From contig JAHFZE010000234.1 in NCBI GenBank assembly GCA_020854785.1, positions 1 to 7,109 on the forward strand: 7,109 nucleotides of DNA. The letters are read 5' to 3'. This document shows, piece by piece, positions 1 to 5,078 of the stretch (position 1 is its first letter; each line of letters opens with the position of its first letter). The position numbers and the translations under genes are program-made. The stretch is from Methanomethylovorans sp. (GTDB lineage: Archaea; Halobacteriota; Methanosarcinia; Methanosarcinales; Methanosarcinaceae). The notes beneath the pieces are model-generated. The model was not told the DNA's origin and made no database searches. It worked only from the letters and a program-made list of their open reading frames with translations.

Positions 1-57
1 AAGTTAATGCATGCATATCTCGATGCACTTAAGGAAGAAACCTGCTACATTGAGTGA
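1..57 (+). CDS. C-terminal end of an unidentified upstream gene (partial)
   Basis: Frame 1 is the only forward frame open across these bases. It ends in TGA at 55-57, five bases before the dadD ATG. The 18 visible residues (KLMHAYLDALKEETCYIE) look like an amphipathic C-terminal helix, but this is too little to identify a family. The tight spacing, with the dadD ribosome binding site overlapping the end of this gene, suggests co-transcription with dadD. I cannot say what it encodes. Confidence 0.5.
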   Translation, partial: KLMHAYLDALKEETCYIE

Positions 58-59
58 TT
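52..59 (+). promoter_or_regulatory. Ribosome binding site of dadD
   Basis: GAGTGATT is close to the GGAGGTGAT sequence that pairs with the archaeal 16S rRNA 3' end, lacking one G. It ends three bases before ATG 63, which is tight, but it supports that start over the in-frame GTG at 54. It overlaps the stop codon of the preceding gene. Confidence 0.45.
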
Positions 60-62
60 AAA

Positions 63-1364
63 ATGGCTGACATGATCATAAAGAACGGGCATATCCTTAC
101 GATGGAGCCCGGTAAGGAACGCGAGTTCAGTAACGGAGTGGTGGTCATAGATGAAGGCATCATCACTTCAGTTGGAGAAAAGACTAATGAAAGTGCAGAT
201 ATTGTAGTGGATGCACACGGGGGCATTGTTATGCCTGGTCTTGTGAACACTCATGCCCATGCAGCTATGACGCTGTTCAGGGGATATGCAGATGATCTGC
301 CCCTTTCCCAGTGGCTCCAGGAGCATATCTGGCCTGCAGAAGCGAAACTTACTGAAAGCGATATTTACAAAGGCAGTATGCTGGCCAGTCTAGAGATGAT
401 CAAAAGCGGTACCACTTGTTTCAGTGACATGTACATCCACGAGGATGAAACGGCAAAAGCAGTAGAAAAAGCCGGAATAAGGGCTGCTTTGTCCTATGGG
501 ATGATAGATTTTGGAAATAAAGATAAAGCAGATGCAGAACTAAACGAAGGAAGCAGATTCGTACAGAAATGGCATGGAAAGGCAGATGGAAGGATCACAG
601 CAATGTATGGACCCCATGCACCTAACACCTGCTCGCGGGAATTCCTTGTGAGGGTAAGGGATAAGGCAAGAGAGGACGGCGTTAAGGTACATATCCACGT
701 ACTGGAAACAGAAGCTGAGCTCAAAGAAATGAAAGAAAAGTATGGTATGTGCTCCATACACATGCTGAATAACATTGGATTCTTTGATAGCGATGTTGTT
801 GCTGCGCATTGTGTATGGTTATCTGATGGAGACATTAAGATATTGGCAGAACGAGGGGTCAATATATCCCACAATCCTGTGAGCAACATGAAGCTTGCAT
901 CTGGCATCGCACCTGTGGCAAAGCTTCTGCAAAGTGGAGCAAACGTGTGTCTGGGAACCGATGGATGTGCATCGAACAATAACCTGGATATGTTCGAGGA
1001 AATGAAAGTTGCAGCATTACTGCAGAAGGTCAGCACCATGGACCCTACAGCACTGCCTGCAAAGGAAGTGCTTAAAATGGCAACTGTCAACGGCGCGAAA
1101 GCACTTGGGATAAAAGGAGGTACAGTAAGTAAAGGAGCGCTTGCTGATATAATAATAGTTGACAGGAATAAAGCTCATATGAAACCATTCTACGATGCTG
1201 CCTCGCACCTTGTATATAGTGCCAATGGGCAGGATGTGATGACAAACATTGTCAATGGAAAGTTGCTCATGCAGGATTATGAAGTGCTTTGTATGGATGA
1301 GATGAAAATTATAGAGCAGGCAAGTGTTGCCGCAGAGAATCTTATACAAAGGTTAGACGAATAA
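63..1364 (+). CDS. dadD: 5'-deoxyadenosine deaminase (amidohydrolase family; also acts on S-adenosylhomocysteine and methylthioadenosine)
   Basis: This 433-residue cytosolic metal-dependent deaminase has the usual length for the MtaD/DadD group. By family knowledge it hydrolyses the adenine amino group of 5'-deoxyadenosine, a radical-SAM by-product, and of S-adenosylhomocysteine, methylthioadenosine and adenosine, giving inosine derivatives and ammonia. The expected metal and catalytic residues are all visible: His64-x-His66 in VNTHAH, His212 and Glu215 in IHVLETE, His249 in AAHC and Asp300 in GTDG. The motifs YGPHAPNTC and SHNPVSNMKLASG are typical of the group. I chose ATG 63 because GAGTGATT (52-59) just upstream resembles an archaeal ribosome binding site. 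A GTG at 54 in the same frame would overlap the previous stop, and the Met at 72 is a weaker alternative. It lies 35 bases before ahcY, which uses related substrates, so the two probably form one SAM-recycling unit. No truncation or frameshift is seen. Confidence 0.93.
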   Translation: MADMIIKNGHILTMEPGKEREFSNGVVVIDEGIITSVGEKTNESADIVVDAHGGIVMPGLVNTHAHAAMTLFRGYADDLPLSQWLQEHIWPAEAKLTESDIYKGSMLASLEMIKSGTTCFSDMYIHEDETAKAVEKAGIRAALSYGMIDFGNKDKADAELNEGSRFVQKWHGKADGRITAMYGPHAPNTCSREFLVRVRDKAREDGVKVHIHVLETEAELKEMKEKYGMCSIHMLNNIGFFDSDVVAAHCVWLSDGDIKILAERGVNISHNPVSNMKLASGIAPVAKLLQSGANVCLGTDGCASNNNLDMFEEMKVAALLQKVSTMDPTALPAKEVLKMATVNGAKALGIKGGTVSKGALADIIIVDRNKAHMKPFYDAASHLVYSANGQDVMTNIVNGKLLMQDYEVLCMDEMKIIEQASVAAENLIQRLDE

Positions 1365-1387
1365 ATATCTTATTAAATGTGTTTTTT

Positions 1388-1393
1388 GGAGAT
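1388..1393 (+). promoter_or_regulatory. Ribosome binding site of ahcY
   Basis: GGAGAT lies six bases before ATG 1400 and fixes that start. The in-frame GTG at 1379 lies upstream of this site and would add seven residues (MFFGDIK) that are really the untranslated leader. A run of six T (1382-1387) directly precedes the site. Confidence 0.7.
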
Positions 1394-1399
1394 ATTAAA

Positions 1400-2635
1400 A
1401 TGTACAAAAAAGAACTTATCGAATCCGGCGACCAGAAAATAGAATGGGCTCGTGCTCACATGCCGGTGTTGGACATGATCAGAAAGAGCTTCGAGAAAGA
1501 AAAACCTCTGGAAGGGCATAGGATCGCAATGGCCCTGCATGTGGAAGCAAAGACTGCAGTACTTGTGGAAACACTGGCTGCCGGGGGCGCAGAAGTAGCG
1601 ATCACCGGATGTAATCCTTTAAGTACACAGGATGACGTGTCTGCTGCGCTGTGCACACGCGACAATATAAGCTCATGTGCAAAATATGAATGCACCAATG
1701 ATGAATATTATGCTGCTATGGACAAGGTGCTTGCAATAGAACCTGATATTACAATAGATGACGGTGCAGACCTCATATTCAAACTGCACACAGAAAAACA
1801 GGATCTGCTACCCAATATACTTGGAGGATGCGAGGAAACCACTACAGGCATACACAGGCTCAAAGCTATGGAAAAAGACGGGGCCCTGAAAATGCCGGTT
1901 ATGGCTGTCAACGATGCTATGACAAAGTTCATGTTCGACAACAGGTATGGGACAGGACAATCCTCATGGGACGGGATAATGCGTACCACTAACCTGCTGG
2001 TAGCAGGTAAGAACGTTGTCGTAGGAGGCTACGGATGGTGCGGTAAGGGAGTTGCCATGCGTGCAAAAGGCCTTGGAGCTAATGTGATCGTCACAGAGAT
2101 AGACCCAATACGTGCCCTTGAGGCAAAGATGGATGGTAATCGGGTGATGCCCATGAAAGAAGCGGCAAAAATCGGTGATATCTTTGTGACAACTACAGGG
2201 AACTGTGACATCATTACCAGAGAACATTTTGAAGTAATAAAGGACGGAGCTATCCTTTCCAACTCAGGTCATTTCAATGTCGAGATCGATCTCGAAGATC
2301 TGGAAAATATGGCAAAAGGCGTGCGTACCGTGCGCAAGAACATAAAAGAATACGATATTGGAGATAGGAAAGTGTATGTACTTGCAGAAGGAAGACTTGT
2401 GAACCTTGCTGCAGGCGACGGGCACCCAGCCGAAGTAATGGACATGAGCTTTGCTAACCAGGCCCTCTGTGTGAGACACATAGCAGAGAATAAGCTTGCC
2501 AACGGAGTACATGCCGTCCCCAAGGAGATAGATATGCACGTGGCTGAACTGAAACTCAGGTCCATGGGAGTAAGTATCGACACACTGAGCGAGGGGCAAT
2601 GCGAATACATGTGCGGATGGAAGTCAGGAACTTAA
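1400..2635 (+). CDS. ahcY: S-adenosylhomocysteine hydrolase family; probable S-inosyl-L-homocysteine hydrolase
   Basis: A 411-residue NAD-dependent cytosolic hydrolase. The family cleaves the thioether of S-adenosylhomocysteine to homocysteine and a nucleoside, removing the inhibitor made by SAM methyltransferases. Catalytic positions seen, with human equivalents: Asp121 (131), Glu146 (156) in CEETTTG, Lys176 (186), Asp180 and Asn181 (190, 191), His291 (301) in GHFN, and His342 (353) in DGHP. The NAD-binding glycine loop is GGYGWCGKG (209-217). The nucleobase segment reads H47-V-E49-A-K51 instead of the usual H-x-T-x-E, a variant associated with inosine-type substrates as in Methanocaldococcus. 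Human Cys195 is Thr185 here, and the C-terminal HYRY tail that reaches a neighbouring subunit's NAD is absent, as in short archaeal and Thermotoga-type forms. It sits 35 bases after dadD, which could supply the deaminated substrate. Family membership is near certain; the substrate preference is inferred. Confidence 0.93.
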   Translation: MYKKELIESGDQKIEWARAHMPVLDMIRKSFEKEKPLEGHRIAMALHVEAKTAVLVETLAAGGAEVAITGCNPLSTQDDVSAALCTRDNISSCAKYECTNDEYYAAMDKVLAIEPDITIDDGADLIFKLHTEKQDLLPNILGGCEETTTGIHRLKAMEKDGALKMPVMAVNDAMTKFMFDNRYGTGQSSWDGIMRTTNLLVAGKNVVVGGYGWCGKGVAMRAKGLGANVIVTEIDPIRALEAKMDGNRVMPMKEAAKIGDIFVTTTGNCDIITREHFEVIKDGAILSNSGHFNVEIDLEDLENMAKGVRTVRKNIKEYDIGDRKVYVLAEGRLVNLAAGDGHPAEVMDMSFANQALCVRHIAENKLANGVHAVPKEIDMHVAELKLRSMGVSIDTLSEGQCEYMCGWKSGT

Positions 2636-2661
2636 GTTGATCAATAAAAAACTTAAGTTTT
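2629..2661 (+). terminator. Paired palindromes forming a stem-loop at the ahcY stop codon; terminator or operator
   Basis: AACTTAAGTT occurs at 2629-2638, containing the ahcY TAA stop, and again at 2650-2659, where it extends to the 14-base palindrome AAAACTTAAGTTTT (2648-2661). Because each copy is self-complementary, RNA across both can fold into a 10-bp stem with an 11-base loop (2639-2649), followed by only two U. The centres are 21 bp apart, about two helical turns, which would also suit binding of a dimeric protein. Position favours transcript termination or 3' end protection of the dadD-ahcY mRNA; the function is not shown. Confidence 0.35.
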
Positions 2662-2741
2662 CATGCAACCGAAACTGATGGAGAACATGCTGTTGGACGG
2701 GAAAAAGTTACCGAACTTGTTTTGAGAGGAGGAGAACGCAG

Positions 2742-2749
2742 TATAAATA
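2742..2749 (+). promoter_or_regulatory. TATA box, candidate promoter in the ahcY-tRNA spacer
   Basis: TATAAATA is a good archaeal TATA box. Transcription would start about 25 bases downstream, near 2770, giving an RNA that contains the hairpin at 2795-2829 and could run on into the tRNA. No protein gene of credible length starts downstream, so it would drive a small RNA or a long tRNA precursor. The sequence match is clear; use as a promoter is inferred. Confidence 0.4.
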
Positions 2750-2794
2750 GGTTATGAAACGAACATGTATAACAGCTTGTAACGTTCTTTAAAT

Positions 2795-2829
2795 GGTGTG
2801 GGACATTGTTAGAATGTCTATCCCATACC
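2795..2829 (+). ncRNA. Strong bulged hairpin, candidate small RNA or structured leader
   Basis: GGTGTGGG (2795-2802) pairs with CCCATACC (2822-2829) over 8 bp with one G-U. ACATT (2803-2807) then pairs with AATGT (2813-2817) over 5 bp, closing a GTTAG loop. The unpaired CTAT (2818-2821) forms a one-sided bulge. A good TATA box lies about 50 bases upstream. I do not recognise a known RNA family; no T-run follows directly. It could be part of a small non-coding RNA, a leader removed from the tRNA precursor, or a DNA-level element. Confidence 0.3.
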
Positions 2830-2834
2830 TGTTT

Positions 2835-2889
2835 GACCCCATTGCGTGTCTGCGAAACGTATATATATGATAAATACGTTTTGGGGGTC
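2835..2889 (+). repeat. Nested inverted repeat surrounding a TATA box
   Basis: The outer arms GACCCC (2835-2840) and GGGGTC (2884-2889) pair over 6 bp. The inner arms AAACGTAT (2855-2862) and ATACGTTT (2874-2881) pair over 8 bp, with a further G-U (2854/2882), around an 11-base AT-rich loop. The arrangement can form an RNA hairpin with a 13-base one-sided bulge (2841-2853), or act on DNA as flanking operator half-sites for the TATA box at 2861-2868. Confidence 0.4.
2853..2868 (+). promoter_or_regulatory. BRE and TATA box, likely promoter of the tRNA-Lys gene
   Basis: CGAAACG, a purine-rich stretch resembling the TFB recognition element, is followed by TATATATA (2861-2868). Transcription would begin around 2890, about 57 bases before the mature tRNA, so a 5' leader would be removed by RNase P. 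This is the best promoter-like sequence within 100 bases of the tRNA. It overlaps the inner arm and loop of the nested inverted repeat. Confidence 0.5.
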
Positions 2890-2947
2890 TACACCGAACT
2901 GATGCGAAAGTGGACAGGCAAAGGGGCATATAAACAAGATGCAAGAT

Positions 2948-3024
2948 GGGCTCGTAGCTCAGTCAGGCAGAGCGTCTGGCTTTTAACCAGACGGCCTAGG
3001 GTTCAAATCCCTACGAGCCCGCCA
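2948..3024 (+). tRNA. tRNA-Lys, anticodon UUU, with encoded CCA
   Basis: A full cloverleaf can be drawn. The acceptor stem GGGCTCG (2948-2954) pairs with CGAGCCC (3014-3020); the D stem is GCTC/GAGC; the anticodon stem TCTGG/CCAGA encloses the loop CTTTTAA with anticodon TTT; the variable region is five bases (CGGCC); the T stem TAGGG/CCCTA encloses TTCAAAT. The discriminator is G3021 and CCA follows at 3022-3024, so the 3' end appears gene-encoded. It reads AAA and AAG lysine codons. It lies just upstream of the RNA polymerase genes on the same strand. No intron is present. Confidence 0.97.
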
Positions 3025-3060
3025 TGAGAACCATGGCGTTACATTAGTATATGTTTTTTT
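3020..3060 (+). terminator. Hairpin and T-run after tRNA-Lys
   Basis: CGCCATG (3020-3026) pairs with CATGGCG (3032-3038) across the five-base loop AGAAC. The first arm includes the last acceptor-stem base, the discriminator and the CCA of the tRNA. Fifteen bases further on is a run of seven T (3054-3060), which on its own is a typical archaeal termination signal. The hairpin is not adjacent to the T-run, so termination probably rests on the T-run, and the hairpin may form only in the unprocessed precursor. Confidence 0.45.
3044..3053 (+). promoter_or_regulatory. Possible TATA box for rpoH
   Basis: TTAGTATATG is a moderate TATA-like sequence; initiation about 25 bases later would fall near 3076 and leave a leader of roughly 27 bases before the TTG start of rpoH. 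It overlaps the region that should terminate the tRNA transcript, so the two signals are interleaved. A weak match, supported mainly by position. Confidence 0.3.
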
Positions 3061-3087
3061 GCCAATTGATCCATGTGCACACTTTTT

Positions 3088-3097
3088 GAGGGAGGAG
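3088..3097 (+). promoter_or_regulatory. Ribosome binding site that sets the TTG start of rpoH
   Basis: GAGGGAGGAG is a strong archaeal ribosome binding site, with the GGAGG core at 3091-3095 seven bases before TTG 3103. The in-frame ATG at 3073 lies upstream of it and would place this site inside the coding region, so the TTG is the better start. Confidence 0.8.
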
Positions 3098-3102
3098 AAA
3101 AT

Positions 3103-3339
3103 TTGAATAAATTCAACCTGCTCGACAATGAACTGATCCCAAAACATGAGATATTGGGTGAGGATGAGTTGAAATCTGTTCTAAAACGCTACAAGATAGA
3201 GAGGGAACAATTCCCAAAGATAAAGATCAATGATCCTGTAGTGCAAGAAATTGGCGCATCGGTCGGAGATGTTGTTAAGATAACCAGGAAAAGCCAGACG
3301 GCCGGACAGGCACTTTATTACAGACTTGTAATAGAGTGA
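3103..3339 (+). CDS. rpoH: DNA-directed RNA polymerase subunit H (Rpo5)
   Basis: A 78-residue protein of normal length for archaeal RpoH, the counterpart of the C-terminal domain of eukaryotic Rpb5. It is part of the polymerase jaw, contacting the A subunits near incoming DNA. Recognisable features are the N-terminal LIPKHEIL, the central FPKIKINDPVV (37-47), IGASVGDVVKITRKS (50-64), and the C-terminal TAGQALYYRLV (67-77). The start is TTG at 3103, chosen because of the ribosome binding site just before it and because the protein then begins MNKFNLLDNELIP, as expected for the family; ATG 3073 would add ten residues unlike RpoH. It precedes rpoB2 by 122 bases that contain terminator-like signals, a looser link than in a fully compact operon. 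Confidence 0.95.
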   Translation: MNKFNLLDNELIPKHEILGEDELKSVLKRYKIEREQFPKIKINDPVVQEIGASVGDVVKITRKSQTAGQALYYRLVIE

Positions 3340-3347
3340 AAAAGCAT

Positions 3348-3369
3348 CAAATGAGAGCATTTGTTTTTT
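3348..3369 (+). terminator. Hairpin with six T between rpoH and rpoB2
   Basis: CAAATG (3348-3353) pairs with CATTTG (3358-3363) around the loop AGAG, followed at once by TTTTTT (3364-3369). It starts eight bases after the rpoH stop. Further runs of five T lie at 3404-3408 and 3416-3420. The layout resembles an intrinsic terminator; the 6-bp AT-rich stem is weak, so partial read-through into rpoB2 is likely. A weaker ACCAC/GTGGT hairpin (3375-3379/3386-3390) follows. Confidence 0.5.
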
Positions 3370-3415
3370 GTGTAACCACTTTATCGTGGTCATGCTACGT
3401 AATGTTTTTCATACC

Positions 3416-3433
3416 TTTTTATCAATAATTATG
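3416..3433 (+). promoter_or_regulatory. Possible promoter upstream of rpoB2
   Basis: The AT-rich stretch TTTTTATCAATAATTATG contains TATA-like sequence about 30-45 bases before the GTG start of rpoB2. If used, it would give a very short leader and allow the large subunit genes to be transcribed apart from rpoH. There is no strong consensus match; the case rests on the terminator-like signals just upstream. Confidence 0.2.
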
Positions 3434-3461
3434 TGTAATCATCATTGAAGAGGGCAGTAAA

Positions 3462-5078
3462 GTGTCAGAGGCATATTTTACCAGGGACAAGATAGTCCAA
3501 CACCATATCGACTCTTATAATAAGTTCCTTGAAAGTGGTCTACAGAACATTATTAACGAACAAGGAGTCATTGAGACCGATATAGAGGACGTATATATCA
3601 AATTAGGGAACATAAGAGTGGAGAAACCTGTTGTAAAAGAAGCGGATGGAGCTATTGAAAAGCTGTATCCGAACGAGGCAAGATTACGTAATCTTTCCTA
3701 TTCAGCTCCTATATACCTGCAGATGAACGTAGTGCAGGGGGAAGAAGAATCAGAACCTGTGGAAGCAAAGATCGGGCAATTACCTGTAATGATAAAATCC
3801 TCAATATGCAACCTTGTGGAGCTCAATGAAAAAGAAATGATAGACTATGGCGAGGACCCACTTGATCCCGGAGGATATTTCATAGTTAACGGCACCGAAA
3901 GGGTGGTTATGACCCTCGAAGACCTTGCCCCCAATAAAATATTGACGGAGTATGGTGAGAGATATGGCGACATGATAGAAGTGGCCAAGGTTTTCTCTCA
4001 AAGAAGAGGATACAGAGCTCTCGTTGTGGTGGAAAGAGGGCGCAAATCCTTACTAGAAGTATCGTTCCCATCGATATCAGGCCGTATCAATTTTATAACT
4101 TTGATGAGAGCACTGGGAGTGGAAACTGATCAGGATCTTGTAAGCACAGTGTCAAATGATCCTGAGATCATGAAATTCATGCTCGAAAATCTGGAAGAGG
4201 CAGAAGTGGCCACGACCCGTGAAGCCATTGAAAAGATAGGCACCAGGGTCGCAGCGGGCCAGGCTCGTGATTACCAGATGAAACGTGCGAACTATGTAAT
4301 GGACAGATATTTGCTGCCCCACCTTGGAAATGAACCTAAGGACAGGTTCGCAAAGGCATATTTCCTTGGAAGGATGGCTGAATCCTGCTTTGAGCTTGCC
4401 CTTGGGAAACGTTCCGAGGACGATAAGGACCACTATTCCAACAAGAGGCTCAAGCTGACAGGCGATCTGATGGAAGACCTTTTCAGAGTAGCGTTCAACA
4501 GGCTGGCCAGAGATGTAAAATACCAGCTTGAAAGAGCGAATATGAGGAACCGTGAGTTGAACGTGGTCACCCTTGTCAGGGCCGATGTGCTTACCGACAG
4601 ATTACAGCATCCTCTTGCCACAGGTAACTGGGTGGGAGGCAGGACAGGCGTATCCCAGCTTTTGGACCGAACAGACTATATTTCAACCCTTTCACACCTC
4701 AGACGTGTGATCTCTCCTCTCTCAAGAGCTCAACCTCACTTTGAGGCTCGTGACCTGCACCCCACACAATGGGGAAGATTATGCCCATCCGAAACTCCTG
4801 AAGGACCAAACTGTGGACTGGTAAAGAACTTTGCTCAAATGGTGGAACTATCCACCGGAGTGGATGATAAAAGTGTCCTTAAGAAGATACTTCACGACCT
4901 GGACGTAAAGCCAAGCATTCCGCATCACCGTCTGGAAAAAGTGGTGGATTACGATACAGAGCTTGAAGAATACACTGACGAATTTGATACAATTCCACAC
5001 GAAGAAGAGAAGCCTGACTTAGGATATATCGATTATTCAGATATGGACGATGGAATGGGAGGCTTTGCAGATGACTGA
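3462..5078 (+). CDS. rpoB2: DNA-directed RNA polymerase subunit B'' (N-terminal half of the second-largest subunit)
   Basis: A 538-residue protein matching the N-terminal part of bacterial beta/eukaryotic Rpb2, as found where the B gene is split (methanogens, halophiles). It supplies the protrusion, lobe and fork that line the DNA cleft. Visible landmarks: the N-terminal [10 protein letters not shown] (14-23), [14 protein letters not shown] (137-150), the fork-region motifs [14 protein letters not shown] (386-399) and [12 protein letters not shown] (411-422), and [20 protein letters not shown] (433-452), the most conserved block of the protein. The start is GTG 3462, preceded by AGAGGG (3449-3454) at seven bases; the protein begins [15 protein letters not shown], as expected. 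The last 45 residues are strongly acidic (18 Asp/Glu, one Lys), an apparent tail at the split point. The gene overlaps rpoB1 by eight bases, implying coupled translation and balanced amounts of the two halves. Confidence 0.96.
   Translation: MSEAYFTRDKIVQHHIDSYNKFLESGLQNIINEQGVIETDIEDVYIKLGNIRVEKPVVKEADGAIEKLYPNEARLRNLSYSAPIYLQMNVVQGEEESEPVEAKIGQLPVMIKSSICNLVELNEKEMIDYGEDPLDPGGYFIVNGTERVVMTLEDLAPNKILTEYGERYGDMIEVAKVFSQRRGYRALVVVERGRKSLLEVSFPSISGRINFITLMRALGVETDQDLVSTVSNDPEIMKFMLENLEEAEVATTREAIEKIGTRVAAGQARDYQMKRANYVMDRYLLPHLGNEPKDRFAKAYFLGRMAESCFELALGKRSEDDKDHYSNKRLKLTGDLMEDLFRVAFNRLARDVKYQLERANMRNRELNVVTLVRADVLTDRLQHPLATGNWVGGRTGVSQLLDRTDYISTLSHLRRVISPLSRAQPHFEARDLHPTQWGRLCPSETPEGPNCGLVKNFAQMVELSTGVDDKSVLKKILHDLDVKPSIPHHRLEKVVDYDTELEEYTDEFDTIPHEEEKPDLGYIDYSDMDDGMGGFADD
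5057..5062 (+). promoter_or_regulatory. Ribosome binding site of rpoB1 inside the end of rpoB2
   Basis: GGGAGG lies eight bases before ATG 5071, within the codons of the last residues of B''. It decides for ATG 5071 over the in-frame ATG at 5050, which lies upstream of the site and would prefix MEWEALQ, residues unlike the B' family start. Confidence 0.75.

Larger units (their letters stand above)
2636..2947 (+). other. Spacer without a convincing protein gene between ahcY and tRNA-Lys
   Basis: These 312 bases have no open frame with a start, ribosome binding site and recognisable product together. They contain, in order, the rest of the palindrome pair, a purine-rich stretch (2724-2734) with no start codon at usable distance, a TATA box (2742-2749), a bulged hairpin (2795-2829), and a nested inverted repeat around a second TATA box (2835-2889). 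The content points to regulation or non-coding RNA. Confidence 0.6.

Noticed and set aside
54..62. Upstream GTG as dadD start
   Set aside because: It would overlap the preceding stop and place the ribosome-binding-like GAGTGATT across the start itself. ATG 63 fits the DadD family N-terminus (MAD-I-IKNG).
494..1090. 198-codon open frame on the minus strand within dadD
   Set aside because: It lies entirely antisense to a gene with intact family motifs and its peptide resembles no protein family; a shadow frame.
2724..2734. GAGAGGAGGAG, a ribosome-binding-site-like stretch
   Set aside because: No ATG, GTG or TTG lies 4-12 bases downstream; the next ATG (2754) opens only a 12-codon frame. Probably chance purine richness.
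2641..2754. Start-less open frame of about 38 codons (ATETDGEHAVGREKV...) after ahcY
   Set aside because: It looks mildly coding-like but has no start codon after the stop at 2638-2640 and matches no family I know. It could be a gene relic; there is not enough to call a pseudogene.
2668..2908. Two similar segments, ACCGAAACTGATGGAGAA (2668-2685) and ACCGAACTGATGCGAA (2893-2908), with C/D-box-like TGATG
   Set aside because: The similarity is short with gaps, and neither copy has a matching D box (CTGA) at the spacing of a C/D guide RNA. Likely coincidence.
2928..2935. ATATAAA-type sequence just before tRNA-Lys
   Set aside because: Its centre is about 16 bases from the tRNA 5' end, so initiation 25 bases downstream would fall inside the tRNA. 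The TATA box at 2861-2868 is better placed.
2806..3027. 73-codon open frame on the + strand across the hairpin region and the tRNA
   Set aside because: Its second half is simply translation through the tRNA-Lys gene (ARSSVRQS...RRPRVQIPTSP is the usual false peptide of a tRNA), it has no ribosome binding site, and its start lies inside the bulged hairpin.
2948..3040. tRNA-Lys as an integration site of a mobile element
   Set aside because: No repeat of the tRNA 3' end, integrase or foreign genes are visible; the flanks are conserved housekeeping genes.
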